Assembly (NCBI GenBank): GCA_013002375.1
Contig: JABDJW010000259.1
Location: 1-7,276 of the forward strand
DNA: 7,276 bases
Direction of reading: 5' to 3'
Origin: Acidimicrobiales bacterium
GTDB lineage: Bacteria; Actinomycetota; Acidimicrobiia; Acidimicrobiales; SHLQ01
Within the stretch, counting starts at the first letter, position 1, and the number at the start of each line of letters is the position of its first letter. The position numbers were made by a program, and so were the translations under genes. Shown piece after piece: positions 1-6,032 of the stretch. The notes beneath the pieces were generated by a model. That model ran no database searches and was not told the origin of the DNA. It was given only the letters and a program-made list of their open reading frames with translations.

Positions 1-257
1 AGGTGTACCCAGCCCGGCCACTCGGGGCCGACGAGTCGGGCTGCACCCTCGATTCCGAAGAGGACGACCGGCGGGATGGCGATCACCAGGAGTGCGAACG
101 CGAGGGTGCCGGCGTGGCGAGCGTTCACGAAGACGAAGTACTCCGGATTGTCGCCGAAGATCGACAACAACGGTTGCGCCACCGCGATCCCGGCCAGGCC
201 GAGCAGCGTCAGGAACCGATGCATGGCCCGCTCGGGAATGGGGGTGAGTTCCACCAC
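1..257 (-). CDS. Membrane protein, N-terminal part only (possibly the anchor of a sulfatase-like protein)
   Basis: This minus-strand frame is open from a TAG at about 269-271 to the left edge, giving about 85 residues of an incomplete protein. It reads VVELTPIPERAMHRFL, then a hydrophobic stretch around residues 15-31 ending in AVAQPLL, a short polar link with NPEYFV, and a second hydrophobic stretch around residues 50-68 (TLAFALLVIAIPPVVLFGIE). Two membrane segments are therefore visible. The pattern AVAQPLL, then NPE(Y/F)FV, then a second helix with a PP pair recalls the N-terminal membrane part of large actinobacterial sulfatase/alkaline-phosphatase-superfamily proteins. That is from memory, and the catalytic domain would lie outside the window. 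The start is uncertain: tandem GTG codons (257 and 254) follow a weak AGG, and an ATG at 224 begins just before the first helix. It is divergent from the MpaB-family gene. Confidence 0.65.
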   Translation of the reverse strand, partial: MVELTPIPERAMHRFLTLLGLAGIAVAQPLLSIFGDNPEYFVFVNARHAGTLAFALLVIAIPPVVLFGIEGAARLVGPEWPGWVH

Positions 258-282
258 CTGGCGAGCCTAACAATGTCGTTCG

Positions 283-328
283 GCGGTTCGGCCCGCCCTC
301 GCGGCTCAGCCCAAGCGGTTCGACCCGC
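283..328. repeat. Short direct repeat in the divergent intergenic region
   Basis: The motif GCGGTTCGGCCCGC (283-296) recurs as GCGGTTCGACCCGC (315-328), 13 of 14 bases identical, with starts 32 bp apart, about three helical turns. The second copy contains the near-palindrome CGGTTCGACCCG (10 of 12 bases match its own reverse complement). It lies between the divergent starts at 257 and 356, so a paired operator is possible. No regulator gene is nearby, and such repeats can arise by chance in GC-rich DNA. Confidence 0.3.
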
Positions 329-355
329 GCCCGAGTTCCGGCTTCACTGGTTGTC

Positions 356-1672
356 GTGAGGACCGATGTCTACGGCGAAGCCGTCGCCCAGCAACGGCAA
401 GAGATCCCCGGCGTGTACGGCGGTGTCGACTTCTCGATCGTGCCCGAGCGCCTCGACGCCGAAGCCGACCGGGGCGATGCCCGCTTCGCTCGCCACCAAG
501 AAGCGATCGACCGGGTTTTCGACCAACCCGAATTGTTGGCCCGGATGCGCGACTACACGATGACCGGCGATCGGGTGGCCGACGCCTACGCCGCGTTGAT
601 CCCCGAACACGGGTTTCGCACGCTGGTCGACATGCTCGACTTGGCCTGCGAGAAGGGTATCGATGCGGTCGATGATGCGCCGCCCGAACTCAGTGCGCTC
701 ATCCGGTCGATGGAGTCGACGCCCGACTGGGTCGACATGGACTTGGTCGAACGCGGTGCCCGGGCCGAGCGGGTGCCGATGGCGACCGCCACACCGTTCG
801 CGATCCGCGGGGCCTTCCTCGCCACCTTCCTGAACAAATATGCCGCGCTGCCGATGACCATGACCGGCACCTTGTCCGACGAAGCGGCCCGCAAGCGGGT
901 GTTCGAGACGGCCAGCTTCTTCACCGCCACGACCTTGCCCGGCGCACTCGACCGCTACGGCAAGGGCTTCCACGCCGCGGCCAAGGTGCGGTTGATGCAC
1001 TCGATGGTGCGGTTCCACATGATGAGCTCCGGCCGGTGGGATGTCGCCACCTTCGGCATCCCCATTCCCCAGGTCGATCAGATGCCGGCCGGCACGATCG
1101 GCACGTTCTTCCTGTCGGCCCGCCTTTTGGCCAAAGGTCGCACCGTGTTCTCGTCGGCCGAACGGGCGACGGTCGAGCTGGCTCGCTATCGATGCTTTCT
1201 GCTCGGCCTCCCTGAGGACCTGCTCGGCGATACGCCCCAGGAGATCGTCGACCTGTTGACGGCCCGCCACATCACGCTGCGCGAGGGCTACGACGACGAG
1301 ATCTGCGGGTCCTTGGTGCGGGGCACGATGGGCGTCGAGTTGTTCGACCGCAGTTCGGCGCGGGGCAAGCTTCACGGGTGGCTCGAGGACGGCTTCTCCC
1401 GTTTTGTCCTGGTCAACAATTTTCTCGGCAAGGACCACGAGCGGGCCTCGTCGATCGGTATCGAGTTCGATCGGCGGCACAAGGTCGCGGCCGCGATCGC
1501 CGCGCTGGCGGTGTTCGCCAACTCGACGTTCTACAACCTCGGGCTCAGGGTGCCGGCCGTGTCCGGCTGGGTCGATCGGCGGCTCAACACCAGGATCGCC
1601 CGGTTGCTCGATTCCTACGGCCACGCCGATTTCGTGACCGACCCGGAGCGCTACCAGGTCGACGTCGCCTGA
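356..1672 (+). CDS. Oxygenase MpaB / DUF2236 family protein (haem oxygenase-like)
   Basis: A 438-residue protein matching the MpaB/DUF2236 family, related to latex-clearing protein (rubber oxygenase) and fungal MpaB. Characterised relatives are b-type haem enzymes that cleave isoprenoid double bonds oxidatively. Family signatures in order: PDWVD (123-127), followed by a charged helix and an RG; LNKYAALPMTMTG (159-171); KVRLMHSMVRFHM (210-222), where His215 is the likely axial haem ligand; then GRWDVATFGIPIPQVDQ (226-242) and TIGTFF (247-252). A hydrophobic helix lies near 377-390. There is no signal peptide, so it is probably cytoplasmic or membrane-associated. The GTG start at 356 is the first plausible in-frame start, but I see no good ribosome binding site, so a later start is possible. 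It stands alone between a divergent and a convergent gene. The substrate cannot be told from sequence. Confidence 0.88.
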   Translation: MRTDVYGEAVAQQRQEIPGVYGGVDFSIVPERLDAEADRGDARFARHQEAIDRVFDQPELLARMRDYTMTGDRVADAYAALIPEHGFRTLVDMLDLACEKGIDAVDDAPPELSALIRSMESTPDWVDMDLVERGARAERVPMATATPFAIRGAFLATFLNKYAALPMTMTGTLSDEAARKRVFETASFFTATTLPGALDRYGKGFHAAAKVRLMHSMVRFHMMSSGRWDVATFGIPIPQVDQMPAGTIGTFFLSARLLAKGRTVFSSAERATVELARYRCFLLGLPEDLLGDTPQEIVDLLTARHITLREGYDDEICGSLVRGTMGVELFDRSSARGKLHGWLEDGFSRFVLVNNFLGKDHERASSIGIEFDRRHKVAAAIAALAVFANSTFYNLGLRVPAVSGWVDRRLNTRIARLLDSYGHADFVTDPERYQVDVA

Positions 1673-1720
1673 CCCGATTCCCTCCTGCGCCCACGACTTC
1701 TGACACTTCCACTGCCAAAA

Positions 1721-1984
1721 GGGGTCAGACCCCAAATCGCCAAACGGGGTCAGACCCCGAATCGCCAAACGGGGTCAGACCCCGAATCGGCAAACGGGGT
1801 CAGACCCCGAATCGGCAAATGGGGTCAGACCCCGAATCGGCAAATGGGGTCAGACCCCGAATCGGCAAACGGGGTCAGACCCCGAATCGGCAAACGGGGT
1901 CAGACCCCGAATCGGCAAAAGGGGTCAGACCCCGAATCGGCAAAAGGGGGTCAGACCCCGAATCGGCAAATGGGGTCAGACCCC
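1721..1984. repeat. Tandem array: 11 copies of the palindrome GGGGTCAGACCCC
   Basis: Eleven exact copies of GGGGTCAGACCCC start at 1721, 1746, 1771, 1796, 1821, 1846, 1871, 1896, 1921, 1947 and 1972. Spacing is 25 bp, except 26 bp between copies 9 and 10, where a G is inserted. The linker is GAATCGGCAAA plus a variable last base (C, T or A). Linkers 1 and 2 carry TCGCC in place of TCGGC, and linker 1 also begins A instead of G. A degenerate linker end (CTGCCAAAA) precedes copy 1. Each palindrome can form a GGGGT/ACCCC stem with a three-base loop. The array and 48 bp before it fill the gap between two convergent genes, and copy 11 ends one base before the oxidase-like gene's stop codon. I found no other copy in the window. 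The linkers are nearly identical, which rules out CRISPR. Confidence 0.97.
1972..1984 (-). terminator. Terminator-like hairpin abutting the oxidase-like stop codon
   Basis: On the minus strand the TGA (1987-1985) is followed at once by GGGGTCTGACCCC and then ATTTGCCGATTC. This gives a five-pair GGGGT/ACCCC stem, a CTG loop and a short T run, the form of a weak intrinsic terminator. The other array units repeat the form, some with TTTT after the stem (units starting at 1921 and 1947 on the plus strand). On the plus strand the stem is followed by GAATCGGCAAA with no T run, so the polarity favours the minus-strand gene. The short stem makes this a moderate prediction. Confidence 0.45.
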
Positions 1985-2428
1985 TCAGCCGTGCTTCCAG
2001 CGGCTGATGCCGCCCATGCCGTACTGCTTCAAGATGATGGCCCGCTCGGGGGCGATGGCGAGGAACCCCGTCTCGGGCGAACCATCGGGCCCGCCCGGGG
2101 CGAAGGCGTTCAGGTCGTAGTCGAAGACGCCGTCCCACAACCGGCGTTTGGTCTCGAGGTCGTCGGCCAGCGTCGCGGTGCCCCAGAGCTCGACTCCGTC
2201 GCCGACCTCGGTGACCTGCCAATGCAAGGCGACCGACGGGTTGATGGCGATGTTGCGGGCCTTGACCGAGCCGGTGCCGACCATGACCCAACAGGTGTCG
2301 CCCTCCCAGCACGGGTGCACCGGGGTCACGTCGGGCCGCTGGTCGGGCCCGACCGTGGCCAGGTGGGCCCATGGGCTGAGGTCGGAGGCGAAGGCCTTGA
2401 TGTCGGCCAGGTCCACGGAGTCGGTCAT
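1985..2428 (-). CDS. Pyridoxamine 5'-phosphate oxidase-like protein (FMN/F420-binding split barrel)
   Basis: A 147-residue protein with the split beta-barrel fold pattern of the PNPOx-like superfamily. Residues 20-40 (WAHLATVGPDQ followed by RPDVTPVHPCW) match the opening strands, usually written as LATVGPDGRPxVxPV, and GDTCWVMVGTGSVKARNIAINPSVALHW (43-70) contains the KxRN-NP-VAL segment that contacts the cofactor phosphate in relatives. GVELWGTATLADD (78-90) is the next barrel strand. The family includes true PNPOx enzymes, F420-dependent reductases and haem-utilisation proteins. This short, stand-alone form is more likely a flavin- or F420-dependent reductase than a vitamin B6 enzyme, which is an inference. 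The ATG at 2428 has a good AAGG about eight bases upstream. The stop codon touches the palindromic array. Confidence 0.88.
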   Translation of the reverse strand: MTDSVDLADIKAFASDLSPWAHLATVGPDQRPDVTPVHPCWEGDTCWVMVGTGSVKARNIAINPSVALHWQVTEVGDGVELWGTATLADDLETKRRLWDGVFDYDLNAFAPGGPDGSPETGFLAIAPERAIILKQYGMGGISRWKHG

Positions 2429-2474
2429 GGTCGCACCTTAGAGGCAACGACGACCGCGGGTCAGCGGTCAGGGC

Positions 2475-2495
2475 GGAGCCACCCACGGCGGCTCC
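2475..2495. terminator. Possible hairpin terminator between two minus-strand genes
   Basis: GGAGCC (2475-2480) pairs with GGCTCC (2490-2495). The stem can be extended inside by a CC/GG pair past one A-C mismatch, leaving a CAC loop. It lies downstream of the SRPBCC stop and 47 bp upstream of the oxidase-like start, in the 150-bp gap between them. No T run follows on either strand, so it may be a weak terminator, an mRNA end-stabiliser or chance. I see no gene in 2429-2578. Confidence 0.3.
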
Positions 2496-2578
2496 TCGAG
2501 CGATCGCCGGATGATGCGGCCCACCGGCATGTGCCCTCGACGGCGAGACCGACCTCGGTGGATGAACCGGCGGCCAGT

Positions 2579-3007
2579 TCAGGTCCGACGGCCGTCGAGG
2601 GCGTCCTCGAGTCCGGCCGCGGCGCGGTCGCCGATGCGATTGAACGCCAGACCAAGGAGCGGATCGAAGAGACCCAGGGGGCCGTTGAGTTCGAGCTCGG
2701 CGCGGTAGGTCGCCCGAGTCTCCTTGCCGGACGGTTCGATGATGATCTCGTCGGTCGATTCGAAGAACCGGTTCTTGGCCTGCACCAACAGGCGGTTTGG
2801 TGCTTCATGTTCGACGACGCGATATCGGAGGGTGGTGCCGCTGGCCGTCACGTCATATACCGCGTCTGCTCCGCCGGGCTCACCTGACACCATTTCGACC
2901 CGTGAGACGCCTGGGTCCCATTCGGCGAAGTTCCGGAGGTCGGCCAGGTAGTCGAACGTCTTCTCGGCGCTCCACGAGGTCGTAGCCGTCGTGCTGTAAG
3001 TGGCCAT
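2579..3007 (-). CDS. SRPBCC family protein (polyketide cyclase/START-like)
   Basis: A 142-residue protein of the SRPBCC helix-grip superfamily, a fold with a deep hydrophobic ligand cavity. It begins MATYSTTATTSWSAEKTFDYLADLRNFAEWDPGV. The segment DYLADLRNFAEWDPGV (19-34) is the family's typical first-helix signature. A middle strand pair follows (AVYDVTASGTTLRYRVVEHE, 49-68), then NRFFESTDEIIIEP (79-92), and the long C-terminal helix is within LLGLAFNRIGDRAAAGLEDAL (117-137). The frame is open upstream to 3067, but I chose the ATG at 3007 because AAAGGA lies six to seven bases before it and the fold begins there. The ligand cannot be inferred. Plain members are often orphan lipid- or polyketide-binding proteins. 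It is divergent from the GYD gene, and cotranscription with the oxidase-like gene is possible but unproven. Confidence 0.87.
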   Translation of the reverse strand: MATYSTTATTSWSAEKTFDYLADLRNFAEWDPGVSRVEMVSGEPGGADAVYDVTASGTTLRYRVVEHEAPNRLLVQAKNRFFESTDEIIIEPSGKETRATYRAELELNGPLGLFDPLLGLAFNRIGDRAAAGLEDALDGRRT

Positions 3008-3139
3008 TTCGATCCTTTCGGTGCTACACCTCGCTGGTTTGCCGGTGGAGCCTCCAAACCCTTTCACAATCCGGCCTTGGGATACGAGCGAACGGGTGAG
3101 ATCTCCACCATCGCGATCTTTCGGATCACTCCGAGCAGT

Positions 3140-3177
3140 CGAAGCTGCCGGTGTCGATGTCGGATTGCCGGGCTTCG
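3140..3177. repeat. Inverted repeat in the divergent intergenic region before the GYD gene
   Basis: CGAAGC-TG-CCGG (3140-3151) faces CCGG-GCTTCG (3168-3177): six pairs, a two-base bulge, then four pairs around a 16-base loop. It sits about 93 bp before the GYD start in the 262-bp stretch 3008-3269. Apart from this repeat I see only small palindromes there (GAGATCTC near 3098-3105, and GGTG-CTA-CACC at 3020-3030) and no convincing gene on either strand. The element could be an operator or a leader RNA hairpin. Confidence 0.3.
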
Positions 3178-3269
3178 GTGCTGGTCAGAAATCGACAGTT
3201 GCTTCACCGAACCGAGGGGAGCAGACTCCAAGCAGCGTCGAGACTCGGTGCGGGTAGAGGAGAACAACG

Positions 3270-3590
3270 ATGGCGAAATACCTGATCAAAGCCAACTACG
3301 CCGGCGATGGCATCACCGGCCTGATGAACGAGGGTGGCACCAAGCGCAAAGCCGCGGCCGAGGCAGCGATCCAGTCGGTGGGTGGCACGCTGGAGAGTAT
3401 GTACTACGCCTTCGGCGACACCGACGTGTATGCCATCGGCGACTTTCCGGATGCGGCGACCGCCGCCGCGGCGTCGCTGCTGGTGAACTCGACCGGCGCA
3501 GTCTCGCTCAGCCTCACGCCGCTCCTCACGGTCGAAGACATGGATGCCGCGGCGGCCAAGGGCGGCTCATACACGCCACCCGGAGGCTGA
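3270..3590 (+). CDS. GYD domain-containing protein
   Basis: A 106-residue protein that is essentially one GYD domain, a small alpha/beta ferredoxin-like fold related to dimeric alpha-beta barrels. It starts MAKYLIKANYAGDGITGLM, followed by EGGTKRKAAAEAAIQSVGGTLE. The diagnostic stretch YYAFGDTDVYAIGDFPD (45-61) precedes ATAAAASLLVNSTGAVSL (63-80), and the protein ends YTPPGG. Length is normal for the family. Its biochemical function is not established. The ATG at 3270 follows a strong GAGGAG about six bases upstream. The gene ends 24 bp before the convergent acyltransferase stop, and I see no clear terminator between them. Confidence 0.9.
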   Translation: MAKYLIKANYAGDGITGLMNEGGTKRKAAAEAAIQSVGGTLESMYYAFGDTDVYAIGDFPDAATAAAASLLVNSTGAVSLSLTPLLTVEDMDAAAAKGGSYTPPGG

Positions 3591-3614
3591 CGAAGGGTCG
3601 CCGGGCGTCGATGC

Positions 3615-4493
3615 TCAGTTCGGCGCGGGGTCGACTGCAGTGGGCGTCAGATCGACGACGCGGCCCTTGGGCACCGAGATCTTGGGCGTCGAACCGTTAC
3701 CGTTCAGCTTCGGCGCGACCGCCTTGGCCCGGCCCGGGGGCACCGAAATCGGTGCCGGTTGATCGGACTCGGGGATCGCCATGTCGGGCGTGTCGTCCTT
3801 CGACGCGTACTGGTTGACGTAGGTCTGCTCGGACAGCTGGGCGATCTCGAACATGACCGCATCGGTGAACCGTCGGAGGACTCGGGGATCCTCCGGGTCG
3901 CCGAACTGTTCGGGTCGCATCTGCTCACCGAATCGAACGGTCACCGGTAGGCGGGGTTTCATCATGAAGGTATCCGGTGGCTGCACCGCCACCGTGCCCT
4001 TGTGGCCGACCGGGATGACCGGCGCGTTGCAGTGGGCGGCCAACCGTGCCGCGCCGGTGCGGCCCTTGTGGAGATGGCCGCTGCGCGAGCGGGTGCCTTC
4101 CGGGTAGATCATGAACAGGTGGCCCCCCTGGAGCACCTTGGCCGCGGTGTCGAGCGCAGCCTTGGCGGCGTCGCCACCGGAGCGATCGACCGGGATCATG
4201 CCCAGGGCGGGGAAGATGTGCTTGGTCTTCCAGCTGTCCATGTATTCGCCCTTGCCGATCGCCCACATGCGGCGGGGGAGCGACAGGGGCACGAACACCG
4301 AATCGCAGAACGACAGGTGGTTCGGGGTCAAGATACCGGGGCCTTCTTTGGGGATGTTCTCGATCCCCTCGACCGTGACGTCCCACAGCCGGTCCACCAA
4401 CCGCCGCAACGTGGCGTAGCCGGCGCGGCTGATCCGTTCCGAACCGGGAAGGTCAGCGGCGTCTTCGAAGTGAAAGTCTTTCGGCAGCCCCAT
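3615..4493 (-). CDS. PlsC-type lysophospholipid / 1-acylglycerol-3-phosphate acyltransferase
   Basis: A 292-residue glycerophospholipid acyltransferase. Family enzymes move an acyl group from acyl-CoA or acyl-ACP to lysophosphatidate or another lysophospholipid at the inner membrane face. Catalytic block I is NHLSFCD (58-64), the HX4D motif with His59 and Asp64. Block II is around GMIPVDRSGGD (98-108). Block III is YPEGTRSRSGHLHKGRTG (130-147), which binds the phosphate. Block IV is NAPVIPVG (156-163). The catalytic domain ends near residue 200. The rest is a helix and a Pro/Lys/Arg-rich tail with two ISVPxGR copies (249-255, 272-278). The start ATG shares its A with the ligase stop (TGATG), so translation is probably coupled and the two proteins should work together. 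The acyl acceptor cannot be told from sequence. Confidence 0.92.
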   Translation of the reverse strand: MGLPKDFHFEDAADLPGSERISRAGYATLRRLVDRLWDVTVEGIENIPKEGPGILTPNHLSFCDSVFVPLSLPRRMWAIGKGEYMDSWKTKHIFPALGMIPVDRSGGDAAKAALDTAAKVLQGGHLFMIYPEGTRSRSGHLHKGRTGAARLAAHCNAPVIPVGHKGTVAVQPPDTFMMKPRLPVTVRFGEQMRPEQFGDPEDPRVLRRFTDAVMFEIAQLSEQTYVNQYASKDDTPDMAIPESDQPAPISVPPGRAKAVAPKLNGNGSTPKISVPKGRVVDLTPTAVDPAPN

Positions 4494-5935
4494 CAGCGCA
4501 GCGCCCGGCGTAGCTTCTTACCGGTGTTCGAGACGGGTAGCTCATCGACGAAGTGGTATTCGCGTGGGCATTTGTAGCGACTCAGTCGTTCGCGGCAGTG
4601 GGTGTCGAGTTCTTCTTCGGTGGCCGTGCCGGACACGTGGGCGACCACTCGCTCGCCGTCGGCCTCGTCGCGGGTGCCGACCACGATCGCGCCGCTCACG
4701 TTGGGATGCTCGATCAGAACGGTTTCGACCTCGGCCGGGTACACGTTGAAGCCGCGGACGATGACGATGTCCTTCAGGCGATCGACGAGGTACAAGTAGC
4801 CGTCGGCGTCGAACACCCCCATGTCGCCGGTCCAGAACCAACCGTCTTCGGTCAGCACCGTTTCGCTCAGTTCGGGCGCGTCCAGGTAACCCTTGAACAC
4901 ACCGGGGCTACGCACCACGATCTCGCCCGAGTCGCCTTGCTCGACCGGGGTTCCGTCGGGTTCGACGAGCACGACCTCGACCCCGGGTACGGGCCGACCA
5001 ACCGACCCCGGCTTGGTCGTGATGCCGCGGCTCCAGGTGACGACCGGCGAGGTTTCGGTGAGGCCGTAGCCTTCGGCCAGTTCCACGCCGAATCGATCCC
5101 GGATGCCGTTGAAGATCTCGATCGGCAGCGCGGCGGCCCCCGCTGCCGCATGTTCGATGGTGCCCAACGCGTCGTCGGGGGCGTCGGCGTGGAGGAAGCG
5201 CTGCCACATCGCCGGCGCGCCACTGATGGCGGTGACCCCGTGCTCGCGGATCAGCCGGAAGCTCTCGGCCACGTCGAACTGCGATTGCAGGACGACCGTG
5301 CCGCCGGCTCGGAGGTTGCTGAACAACACGACGTTCAGGCCAAAGATGTGGGTGAGCGGTAGCACGGCGAGTGCAACCGAGTCGGCGTTGATGCCGGTCT
5401 CGGGATCATGGGTCAGCGCTTGCTGGATCCAGTCCAGATTGCCGTGGCTCAGCATCGCGACTTTGGAATCGCTGGTGACGCCACTGGTGAGCAGCAGGAA
5501 GGCCAGATCGTCCGCGTCGCGGTCCGCGATCGGTGCCGGCTCGGCCTCGGCGGATTCGAGATCGTCGATTGCCAGGAACTTCCCGCAGAGCAGATCGTCC
5601 TCGAAGTCGCGTAGCTCCGCGGCAGAGTGGCACCACACGATCGCGTCGGGCTCGACCGCCTGTACCTTGCGTTGGATCTCGGGTAGGGGGTTGCGGGGTC
5701 GAATCGGCGCGACCATCGCCCCGAGGCCGAGCAGCGCCAAGAGTGCGACCGCGAAGTCGTGCTCGTTCTCGCCGACCACCATGACCTTCTGACCGGTGCT
5801 GACCCCTTCTTGGGCCAGCGCGCCGCGCAGCTGGGCAACCTGGGCCCGGAGCTGCCCATAGGTGACTTTCTCGGCGTTGGCGATGATCGCCACCGCGTCG
5901 CGTGGATGGTCTTCGATGACGGAGGCGATGTTCAC
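4493..5935 (-). CDS. Acyl-CoA / acyl-ACP ligase (AMP-binding, class I adenylate-forming)
   Basis: A 480-residue ANL-superfamily enzyme that should activate a carboxylic acid, most likely a fatty acid, through an acyl-adenylate. Motifs: P-loop TSGVTSDSKVAMLSHGN (150-166), aberrant compared with the usual TSGTTGxPKGV; LPLTHIFGL (192-200); EGYGLTETSP (278-287); WTGD (368-371); DRLKDIVIVRGFNVYPAEVE (385-404); and the C-terminal NTGKKLRR (470-477) with catalytic Lys473. I start at GTG 5935 (MNIASVIEDHP), because AAAGGG lies 10 bases upstream and a plausible extended -10 precedes it. An in-frame GTG at 5983 would add 16 residues but overlaps that promoter. It is the first gene of an operon with the acyltransferase. 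Likely substrates are medium or long fatty acids destined for lipid acylation. Confidence 0.92.
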   Translation of the reverse strand: MNIASVIEDHPRDAVAIIANAEKVTYGQLRAQVAQLRGALAQEGVSTGQKVMVVGENEHDFAVALLALLGLGAMVAPIRPRNPLPEIQRKVQAVEPDAIVWCHSAAELRDFEDDLLCGKFLAIDDLESAEAEPAPIADRDADDLAFLLLTSGVTSDSKVAMLSHGNLDWIQQALTHDPETGINADSVALAVLPLTHIFGLNVVLFSNLRAGGTVVLQSQFDVAESFRLIREHGVTAISGAPAMWQRFLHADAPDDALGTIEHAAAGAAALPIEIFNGIRDRFGVELAEGYGLTETSPVVTWSRGITTKPGSVGRPVPGVEVVLVEPDGTPVEQGDSGEIVVRSPGVFKGYLDAPELSETVLTEDGWFWTGDMGVFDADGYLYLVDRLKDIVIVRGFNVYPAEVETVLIEHPNVSGAIVVGTRDEADGERVVAHVSGTATEEELDTHCRERLSRYKCPREYHFVDELPVSNTGKKLRRALR

Positions 5936-5960
5936 GTAACTGGGGCCCTTTCCCACCGTT

Positions 5961-5983
5961 GTGTGACGTAGGTCATAGCACAC
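5961..5983. promoter_or_regulatory. Candidate operator and extended -10 promoter for the ligase operon
   Basis: GTGTG (5961-5965) mirrors CACAC (5979-5983), and within this lies TGAC-GTAG-GTCA (5964-5975), so two overlapping dyads share the site. On the minus strand TGCTATGAC (5980-5972) resembles an extended -10 (TGn plus TATGAC, four of six matches to TATAAT). It would start RNA near 5965, about 30 bases before GTG 5935. There is no recognisable -35. A repressor bound here would block that promoter. A TetR-type fatty-acid regulator is a guess, since none is encoded in the window. Confidence 0.35.
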
Positions 5984-6032
5984 CCAAGCGTACCGCCTCG
6001 CTACTGAAGGAGCGCTTTCTGCCGACGGATGA

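Noticed and set aside
344..1768. 474-residue minus-strand frame opposite the oxygenase gene
   Set aside because: It is a mirror frame of GC-rich coding DNA. Its sequence is rich in His, Arg, Gly and Gln with no recognisable fold, while the plus strand carries clear family motifs.
1721..1984. CRISPR array
   Set aside because: The repeat core is only 13 bp, and the 12-bp linkers are almost identical to one another, whereas CRISPR spacers are unique. No cas gene is present.
1378..2887. Long plus-strand open frames crossing the repeat array (1378-2007 and 1844-2887)
   Set aside because: They arise because the array has no plus-strand stops. Their other parts lie inside the oxygenase gene or antisense to the oxidase-like and SRPBCC genes, with Arg/Pro/Gly-rich sequence and no domain.
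3199..3227. TTGCTT-N17-CAGACT as a promoter for the GYD gene
   Set aside because: Spacing is right, but each hexamer matches the consensus at only about half its positions, which is near chance.
3064..3267. Small minus-strand frame (67 residues) in the intergenic region before the GYD gene
   Set aside because: Arg/Ser-rich sequence without family resemblance and no convincing ribosome binding site. The GYD and SRPBCC starts on either side are better supported.
3077..3817. 246-residue plus-strand frame overlapping the GYD gene
   Set aside because: It overlaps the GYD gene out of frame and is Arg/Gly/Cys-rich with no domain. The GYD frame has a strong ribosome binding site and clear homology.
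4002..5362. Plus-strand frames opposite the acyltransferase and ligase (4002-4577 and 4553-5362)
   Set aside because: They are antisense to two genes with complete catalytic motifs, and their translations show no recognisable domain.
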